This document shows, one piece after another, positions 12,501-22,187 of a DNA stretch of 64,000 nt (position 1 is its first letter; the number at the start of each line of letters is the position of its first letter). A program made the translations under genes and the position numbers. The DNA comes from Sorex araneus (Eukaryota > Chordata > Mammalia > Eulipotyphla > Soricidae). The stretch is taken from NCBI RefSeq assembly GCF_027595985.1, contig NC_073305.1:31954939-32018938 (forward strand), written 5' to 3'. A model generated the notes under the pieces. It ran no database searches and had not been told where the DNA came from. It saw nothing but the letters and a program-made list of their open reading frames with translations.

Positions 12501-15500
12501 AAAAAAAAAAAGAGGGGAAAAGAAGTTTTAGGGGACAGAGAGATAGTATTGAGGATAAGGGAATTGTCTTGCAGCAGCCAGCCTAGGTTCAATTCCTAAC
12601 ACCCCAGAGAGTCCCCTGAGCCCTGAGCCCTACCAGGAGTGAACCTTGAGCACAGAGCCAGGTGTAAGCCCAGAGCATTGCCAAATATATGTGTGGGATT
12701 TATTTGGGAGATTTATATTGGGGTGACCTTAACTGATTAAGCATTTATTGGCACATTAATAGAGTTAGAGCTAGTTCAAAGATTTGAAATGCATTAAACA
12801 TAATCTTACTGTACTTTTGGTATTTAAGTGATGAGTTACTTTTTGTTTGAGAATCTATTTTTTTTTTCACTTTGCTTCATTTTAGGTTTTTGGGCCATTT
12901 ATACGCTGCAGAAGCCCTCATCTCGCTGGACAGAATATCCGATGCCATTACTCACTTGAACCCAGAGAATGTCACTGACGTCTCCTTAGGGATCTCTTCC
13001 AACGACCAGGAGCAAGGTTAATGAGGGCACATTCGATCGGAACCAGTCACCATTCACTCTCGTAACTTAGGATGCGTGAGAGTTTAAAGGAGTTCTCTCC
13101 CTCTGTCCCTCTCTCTCTTTTCTCTCCCTTCCCCAATACCACACGGTCCCCTAAGCAACACTGGATGTGCCCCCACCCCTCTTCTCCTCCACCAAAAATT
13201 AGGTAGATAGATAGATACAGAGATAGATAGATGACAGATGATAGGTGATGGATGGATGGATGGATGGATGGATGGATGGATGGATGGATGGATGGATGGA
13301 TGGATGGATGGATGTTAAGGGCAGTGTCAAAGGGAAGGAAGGAAGTTCTAGCTCACTCCTCCTTTCAGCTGTATGACTTTGAAGTAATGATTTGCTGTGT
13401 AGACCTGGGTGTTGACTGTCCTGGGCTTGAACTCTCGGTCTTGAGGGACTGACAGGGTTAGGCTTCGTTCTGTTGTTTTGGGTCTTAGACCCCACTGTCC
13501 TCTTCACTGTTTGCTCGCTCGCTAGTTTGGCCTTTTGCGGTCCCTCGCCTCTGTGGCTGTGGCCTCGGGTTCAGGGCTCCCCCATGCGCCAGGGCCCCGT
13601 CACTCAGGCTCCCTGGCAGCCAAGTTCCCCGTGCTGGCTGCGGCGCTCACAGAGCCCTCAGCACCCAGCTCGCCACAGACCGCCGCAGACTCAGGCTCTC
13701 ACCCGCGCCTGAAGCCACTGACCTCTCCCACAGGACTCGATATTTATCTCTTCTCGGTGATTCTGAAGTTGAAAGGGACTTTTTTAAATTTTTCACTCTG
13801 AAAATTTAGTTTACATTAATAGCTAAGGGGGCCAAAGTGATAGCACAGCAGTAGGACACTTGTCTTGCATGTGGCCAACCTGGGTTCAATCCCCGGCATC
13901 CCATATGGTCCCTCCGAGCCCACCAGGAGTAACTCCTGAACCATGCTGAGTGTGGCCCCCAAATCAAACAATAGCAAATAAAATGATGACCATTGACTAT
14001 GATGTAGCTCAGCAACAGGGCACTTGCTGTCCATGTGAGAGGCCCTCGATTTGCCCTCAGAGTAATTCATCGATCATGACTGAACTGGGGTGGGAGAGAT
14101 AGTACAATGGGTAGTGAGCTTGCCTTTTTCATAGCCAGCCCAGATTTGATCCTCAGCATCCCATATGGTGCCCCAGGTACCACCAGGAGTGATTGCTAAG
14201 TGCAGAGACAGGAGTTAATCCTGAGCATCACTGGGTGTTTGGGGCAAAAAAAAAGGTAATTCTGACTAAATTTTTGGGGAAGTGAGGCTGACGTGTACTT
14301 GATTCAAGGTTACTTCACTGGGTATTAATGTTTTAATGGGCGGTAGCTTTCTGGTGTCTTTTTTTTTTTTTCCAAACTTTTGGGGTTTGGGCAGGGGTGG
14401 GCACCGCACCATACTCAGTAATGTTCAGGGGTTCTTCCTGACTCTGCACTCAGGAATTACTCCTGGCAGTGCTCAGGGGGCCATATGGGAAGTTGAGGAT
14501 TGAACCCAGGTTGGCTACATGCAAAGCAAGTGCCCTACCCAATGTACTATCACTTCAGCCCTTCTGATGTCTTTTTTTTGGGGGGGGGTCACACCTAGCG
14601 ATGCACAGGGGTTACTCCTGGCTCATGCACTCAGGGATTACTACTGGCGGTGCTCGGGAGACCATATGGGATGCTGGGACTTGAACCTGGGTCAGCCTCG
14701 TGCAGCGCCCTACCCGCTGTGCTGTCGCTCCAGCCTTGTGATATCTTTTGCTAGAGTCCCCACACATGAAAAATAATACTGTGACCTAGTGCCATGATAG
14801 TGGACTTCCATTCCCTAAAGCAGACTTTGGGGCCGGCGCATAGTACAGTGGGTAGGGTGCTTGCCTCGCACATAGCCAACATAGGTTTAATCCACAGTCC
14901 CCCGTGTGTTTCTCTGAGCACCACCAGGGGTGGATCCCTGAGCACAGGGCCAGGAATAAGCCGGAACATGGGTGGGCCCCACCCACTCGCCACCCTCCTG
15001 CCCCCCCAAAAAAATAAAGAAAAGAGACTGTGTTGTTCTACCTCCTTAGATGTCTTTTCTTCTCTGCGTAGGCTCAGAGAAAGGTGACAATGAAGCAATG
15101 GAATCCTGTGAGTAAGAAGTTTTACAGAGACTTGGGTAGCCTGGCTGTATCCCCCGAGGTGAAGGCTGCCGCCAGCTCCTTCGTTGCTCCCCCGTCGCTC
15201 TGTGCTGAGCTGGGCGGCTCCTGGGCGGGCAGGGGACTGGGTCGCTCCTTAGCCCTTGGCCATTCTTCTTCACTCATGTCCATACTGTTTCACCGCAGCC
15301 GGAAAACGGGCCCCTCAGTGCTACCCCAGCTCTGTTAACTCTGCCAGGACTGTCATGCTGTTTAACCTGGGCAGCGCTTACTGTCTGAGAAGCGAGTACG
15401 ACAAAGCCCGCAAGTGTCTCCACCAGGTGAGTTTGGAGGGCACAGAGCCAGACCGTCTTGTCAAAGGGCTGGGCAGGGAGGCCAGAGGGCCGAAGCATAT

Positions 15501-18500
15501 GTGCTCTCCTGTGGGAGGCCTGACTTCGATCCCGAGCACCACACAGCTCCTCAGGTACCCCGGAGTGTGTGTGTCACCCCTCCCAAAAAAAATAAGTGAC
15601 AGTTTAGAATTTATGGTTTTGGGTTTTTTATGGGGTTTGTTGTTTTCTTTTCGTTCTTTTTCTTTCTTTATCTTTGTTTTTTGGGTCACTCCTGGTGATG
15701 TTGAGGGCTTAGTCCTGAATCTGCACCCAGGGGTCACTCCTGGCGGTGCTTGGGGGCCATACAGGGTACGGGGATCAAACCCAGGTTTTCTGCATGTAAA
15801 GCTACTGCCCTACCCATAGTGCTGTACTATCTCTCTGGCCCCAGTTTTTTGTTAATTTGCTTAAGACTTCTGGTTAGAACATTAAACATGAAAGTATTAC
15901 TTTGCAACCTTAAAATTGTTTTTATTTAAAAAAAATTGTTGGGGCTGGAGTGATAGCACATTGGGTAGGGCGTTTGCCTTGCACGCGGCCGACCCGGGTT
16001 CAAATCCCAGCATCCCATATGGTCCCCTGAGCACCGCCAGGGGTGATTCCTGAGTGCATGAGCCAGGAGTGACCCCTGTGCATCGCCGGGTGTGACCCCA
16101 AAAAAAAAAAAAGCAAAAAAAATTGTTTTTATAAGGTTGACAATTGATTATAGTCGCCTGAACTTACAGGAGAATTGTTTTCTGATTACTTATATTAAAA
16201 TTTCACAAGATATGAGGATAATATGGGGACACTGGTGGAAGATGTGATGTTGGAACATTATATGCATAAAACCCTTTTGTTAACAATATTGTAAATTACA
16301 TTGCCTAAAATAAAAGCATTTTATTTAATTTTTGGTTTGGGGCCATTCCTGATGGGGCTCAGGGGACTATATGGGATGCTGGGGATTGAACCCATGTCAG
16401 CCATGGGCAAAGTAAGCTCTTTACCTGCTATCCCTGGCTCCCCAAAGTAAAAACATTTTTAAAAATATAAATATCTTTGATTTTAAAAAAAATTAAGGGG
16501 CTGGAGCGATAGCACAGCAGGTAGGACGTTTGACTTGCACGCGGCAGACCCGGGTTCGATTCCCAGCATCCCATATGGTCCCCCAAGCATCACTGGGTGT
16601 GATCCAAAAAGGAAAAAAAAAAGTTCTAAAAAATTAATTTAAAATTCCCCCCAAAAGATTGGAAACCATCTAATTAAGGATCCCTTAAGGGGTTGAGGGT
16701 GTGACTCAGAGTTAGAGCTTTTCAAATATGATGAGGCCCTTGAGTTCCATTTCCTGGCCTTGCCAAAAAAGAGTTTACAAAAATAGTATCTTTTAGAAAC
16801 CAAATCAGTAGTACAATGAGTAGGACATTTTCCTTGCATGTATCCAACTCAGGTTTGATCCCTGATACCACATAAGATCCCTGGTTCCCGCCAGGAGTGA
16901 TCCCGGAGCACAGATCCAGGAGTAAGCCCTGAGCACTGCCAGGTGTGGCCCAAAAACCAAAAACAGTACTTTCAGGGACCAGAGATCCAGTACAGCAGGC
17001 AGGTTGCCTTGTGGCGCATGTGTCTGATCCCCAGATTCCAAGATTTCAAAAGTCAGTACAAAAGAAATTCCTCTTGGGGTCAGAGTAACAGTATAGCAGG
17101 TGTTGGCCTTGCATGCACCTGACTGATGGTCCATCCCTAGCACCCCATGTGGTCCTCCAAACACCACTAGAAATGGTCCCTGGGCACAGAGCCATGAGTG
17201 AGCCCTGAACACAGCGAGATGTGGCCCAAAAGCCAAAAAAGAAAAATTCCCGAGTCACAGAGATGTAGAGCACTTGCCTTGCACGCGGCCAACCTGGGTT
17301 TGATTCCCAGCATCCCATATGGTCCTCTGAGCACACTAGGAGGGATTCCTGAGTGCAGAGCTAGGAGTAACCCCTGAGCACTCCCAGATGTGGCCCCAAA
17401 ACATATATGAGTAAGAGAGAAATTCTCTTGTACTAAAGAAAATTGGTTCTGGAGGCTGGAGCGATACTGCATGTAGAACACTTGCCTTGCACGCAGCCAA
17501 CCCACGTCCAATCCCCGGCTTTCCATATTGTCCCCTGAGCCCCACCAGGAGTGCTACCTGAGTGCAGGGCTGGGAGTAAGCCTTGAGTGCTGCCAAGTGT
17601 TGCCCCCAAAAGGAAAGAAACCTGGTTCTGTGGAACTGAACCAGGAAACTGAACCAGTCTGTCCCAGGAAAGACTGACTGGACTCTTTGCGTCCCCGCCT
17701 GCTCCTGAGGAGCCATGCACGGGCAGGGTTCTAGCAGCCGCCACCACCAGCCTCAGAAAGAAAGGGGCAAACCCCTGGGAGGGCTGTTAGTGCAACGGGA
17801 ATAAGAGAGTAAATAAAGTGGAAGCGCTGGGCTCCTGACCCTGTGAACCATCCTGTTAGGAGATGCCTTCCACTAACGGCAAATGAAGGTCATGCATGGG
17901 TTTTGCAGAACAGCTAGAGGGATCATCTAGAAAATTTGTGAAAATAGTATCTCTAACAGCAGCTCATGAGGAGATGAACTTCCCTGATTTGTCAGGGTGA
18001 CTGGAATTGAAATTGGATCTAATCCAAAACATGGCTGCTTCAGGAAATTTTCTTGCTATGAAGGCAAACTTATATCTGGAAGTAATGAGGCTTAGCATGT
18101 GGAGAATAACGGTGGTATTTTGTCAGCTTTGTGGCTTCAGGTTGGCATTTCTGATCCCAGATCAGGGAAGTGAGTGACTAGCCAAGAAAATGTGCTCAGG
18201 GCTGGAGCAGTAGTATAGTAGGGAGGGTGTTTGCCTTGCACATGCCAATCCGGCATCGGGCACTGGCATCCCTTGTGGTCCCCTGAGCACCACCAGTAGT
18301 TAATTCCTGAGTGGAAAGCCAGGAATAAACCCTGAGCATCACCAGGTGTGGCCCAACCCCCCCCAAAAAAAGAAAAATAGTGTTTGATTTTTCATGGGCG
18401 TTGGCACATGAGACAAGTAGGAGTTGCACTGCTGCCGGTGCTGTGTATGTAACAGCCTCACGAGTGTGGCGGGTGGGCCTTCGGCTCTCTAGTCTCTGTG

Positions 18501-21500
18501 TACCGGCCAGCTGAGGGTCTGCTCAGCAGGTGGTCATGGCAGCTGCTTCACCCAGGGAAACAGATGGGGTCAGGCCTGGTTTGGAGTCTGAGGGGGTTTT
18601 GTTTTGGTCCCTTGGTTTTTAGGTTAATCCCGTAGCGGGACCTTTGTTAATTGGGAGGCCCCCCTGCCTGGGGGAGCAGAACAATGATGGGAAGAGTTGG
18701 CCAGGGCTCTTGAGTAGCCGTGTCCACCACTAACCATTCTCAGCAGCCAGGAAGCGAAATGCTGGAAGGTCTTCGAAAGTGACCGCTGCGCATTCTTCTG
18801 TTTTCGAAAAACTACTGGCTCTGGCCAGTGCCCGGAATAATACGGGGCCTGTTAGCCAGAGGGCAAGAAAATGGAGGTGGTGATATCCACAAATGATACC
18901 TAGATGGTCTTGCATCTATAAAATTAGGCCTGGAAGTATCAAATGTCACTTTCTGAGAGCCAAAGAGACAGTACTGCGGGGAAGGCACAGCCGGCCCGGG
19001 TTCCGTGTCTGGCAGCTACACGCTCCCAAGCTCCCTGAATGCAGAGCACGAGGAGGCCCCAAGTACCTCCAGGTGGCACTTTTGTAGGAGGACACGTTTC
19101 TGGCACGATGAAGGGAAGAAGCTGAGCTTCTCAGAAGCATGAGCCTTGACACGAGAGACCCCGAGGCAGGCTGGTGGTGAAGAGGTGTCAGTGACTACAG
19201 AGCTTAGCCACAGAGCCAGCAGCACTCAGAGTGCGGGATCCGAGCAGTAGCAAGCGGACTAAACATGGCCTGTCAGGAGGCGGGCTGGGGCAGAGCGCTG
19301 GTAGGGGAGGGTTGACACTGAAGCTGAACTATGCCTGCTGTGTGAATAAGTTTGCAAATCATGGTACCCAAATTAAAAATGGAATATTTTTTTTTTTAAG
19401 AGGGCCCAGGGCCAGAGAGATAAATCAGCGGCTAAGGTGCTTTCCAGCCGACCAGGTTAGACCCCTGGCACAACATACAGTCCCCCAGGGGCTGGAGTGA
19501 TAGCACAGCGGGTAGGGCGTTCGCCTTGCACGCGGCCGACCCAGGTTCTATTCCCACCATCCCATATGGTCCCCCAGGCACTGTCAGGAGTAATTCTGAG
19601 TGCAGAGCCAGGAGTAACCCCTGAGCATCGCTGAGTGTGACCCAAAAAGAAAAAAAAAAAAAAAACATACAGTCCCCCAGGCCTTCCAGACATCATCCCT
19701 GAGCACAGAGCCAGGAGCAACCCTCGAGCACCACCAGGTGTGACCCAAAAACAAAACGAAAAAAGTAAAATGACATAGTACAGAACAAAATGTTCAAGTA
19801 GCCTTTTAGGGTTTTGTTTTTCTTATGTACCTTGTGCTGGAATGGTATTGAAATTGAAATAGCATTATTAGAGGATGTTTTTGCTGTTATGGAGGAGGTT
19901 GGGGTGGAAGTTGTGCCCAGCTATATTCAGGGCTTACTGTTGTGTTCAGGATCAGTGTTCAGGTCAGTGTTATTTTATTTGGAAAATAAAGTGCTGTTTT
20001 AGGGCCAGGGAGTTCCTCAAAAGGCTGGACGTATGCCTTGCCTACAGGAACCTAGTGTTTGGTCTCCGCATCACATGGTCTCCTGAGCACTGCCAGGAAC
20101 AAACCCCACTCACCACTGGGTATCACCCAGAAAACAAAACCTAAAGAAAAAATTGGGGGCCAGAGCAGTAGTACAGCCAGCAGGGCACTCGCCTTGCACA
20201 TGGCCGACTCAGGTTCAATTCCTGGCATCCCATATGGTCCCCTGAGCACTACCAAGAGTGATCCCTGAGCATTATTGGGTGTGACCAAAAAGTCTAAATA
20301 AATAAAATTGTACTGTTTCAGGCCTTACAAGAGGGGACTGAATGTGGTTATGGTCTAGATTACCTGCTTTATGTTCAAATTCTTATTCCTGATATTGGGA
20401 GCTTGCAGTTGAGTTGCTCCCAAGGAAAACAAAGTGTCATGCAGACTCTTGATAAAGATGCGGTGGTGTCCTAATCAGAGAGAGAGAATGAAAGGGAATA
20501 CCCTACCATAGTGGCAGTTTGGGGTGGGGGGAGACAGGACTGGGGAGGGTGGGAGGGACGCTGGGTTTACTGGTGGTGGAGAATGAGCACTGGTGAAGGG
20601 ATGGGTTCTCAAACTTGGTATGGGGGAAACGTGAGCACAAAAATGTATAAATCTGTAACTGTACCCTCACGGTGATTCACTAATTAAAAATTTAAAAAAA
20701 GGGGCTGGAGCAATAGCACAGCGGGTAGGGCGTTTGCCTTGCACGCGGCCAACCCGGGTTCTAATCCCAGCATCCCATATGGTCCCCTGAGCACCGCCAG
20801 GGGTAATTCCTGAGTGAAGAGCCAGGAGTAACCTCCTGTGCATCGCCGGGTGTGACCCAAAAACCAAAAAAAAAAAAAATTAAAAAAAAAAAAGATGCGG
20901 TGGTGTCCATGATTCAGAGCCACCAGTGGGGACCAGAGATACAGCACAGAGGGTAAGGCACTTGGCTTGCTTGCTACCCCTACAAGGCTCCAAAGGCCCC
21001 CCAGAAATAAGCCCTAAGCACTTCAGGGTGTGCCCCCCTCCTCTCAAAAAAAAAAAAAAATGGAGCACCACAGGGCTTCTGGAAAGAGCAGAATGTGCTA
21101 ATCGGAGGTTTCGTCCCGGAACCCTCTGGATTCCTGAGCACACCAGAGTAGCCTCCAGCACCACTGCCCGTGCATCCCCCGTGCCAGAGGAAGGGAGCAG
21201 AGCCGTCAGCAGGCAGTGGCACAGCGCCAGCCTCTGAGCCAGGCCGGGAGCAGCATGCCTTCCCCAGCACTTCCGAACCGGCCCCCAAGTAAAACCGGAA
21301 GAAAAAAGCTGGGCTGGAGCTATAGCCAGTGCATAAGGCACTTGCCTTGCACGCAGACGACCTGGGTTGACTCCCTGGCACCACACGTGGTCCCCCAAGC
21401 CCTGCCAGGAGTGATTCTTGAGTACCACTGGATGTGACCCCAAAAGTGAAAAACAGCCTTTCTTTGATTAAGAATTTGTTATGGATCAGCTTGATCAATG

Positions 21501-21730
21501 GCTGAATAAATAGCAGTACTTATATATTTGAAAAAAAGAAGAATTTGTTATGGACCAAGGAGAGGACAGATTTGGAAGCCTGGAGCACGGACTGCTAGTG
21601 AGAGCTCCAGCCTCACTCCCTCACCTGGCACCACCATCAGGAGGGACCCACCCGCGCAGCACCTGGGAGTGGCCCCTTCTGGGTGTGACCTCCCTTTCAG
21701 TCAAAAAAAAAAAAATATATATATATATGC

Positions 21731-21770
<40 letters not shown>

Positions 21771-22143
21771 TTACATACATATATATGGATTGGGGATATA
21801 GATCACTAGTTTTTTTACATTTATGAAGCCATAAACAAGCACGAGTAACTCCTTTGAATTAGGCCAAGACAACTGAACATTTAACTGAGTGTCAAGTTTG
21901 ATTGTGATGGGTTATGACAAGGCTGCCGCAGGCCCCTGGAGAGGTTGAGCGGGGAGAGCTTGAAAACAATTGGGGCTGGAGAGAAGTTCAGCGGATAAGG
22001 CATTTATTTGCCTTGCACATGGCTGACCTTGATTCGATCCCTGGCACCATATGGTCCCCAAGCACTGCCAGCAGCGATCTCTGAGTGCCGAGCCAGGAGT
22101 AACCCCTGAGCATTGCTGGATATGGCCCAAAAACAAATCTTTT

Positions 22144-22187
<44 letters not shown>

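Larger units (their letters stand above)
13017..15071 (+). other. CNOT10 intron before the mini-exon
   Basis: A 3' SINE fragment at about 13130-13200. Diverged plus-strand SINEs at 13827-13981, 13998-14064 (head only), 14086-14254 and 14829-15020, the last ending 51 nt before the mini-exon. Positions 13490-13740 are GC-rich unique sequence without a supported exon. Confidence 0.75.

Noticed and set aside
13252..13507. ORFs reading MDGWMDGW or HPSIHPSI repeats
   Set aside because: Translation of the (GGAT)n microsatellite.
13473..13801. GC-rich segment at 13.5-13.74 kb as an extra CNOT10 exon
   Set aside because: The CNOT10 frame passes directly from 13016 to 15072 with the family sequence intact, and adding this segment would break it.
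16799..17616. CRISPR-like or satellite array
   Set aside because: Units are independent diverged SINE copies with irregular spacing, in a mammalian genome.
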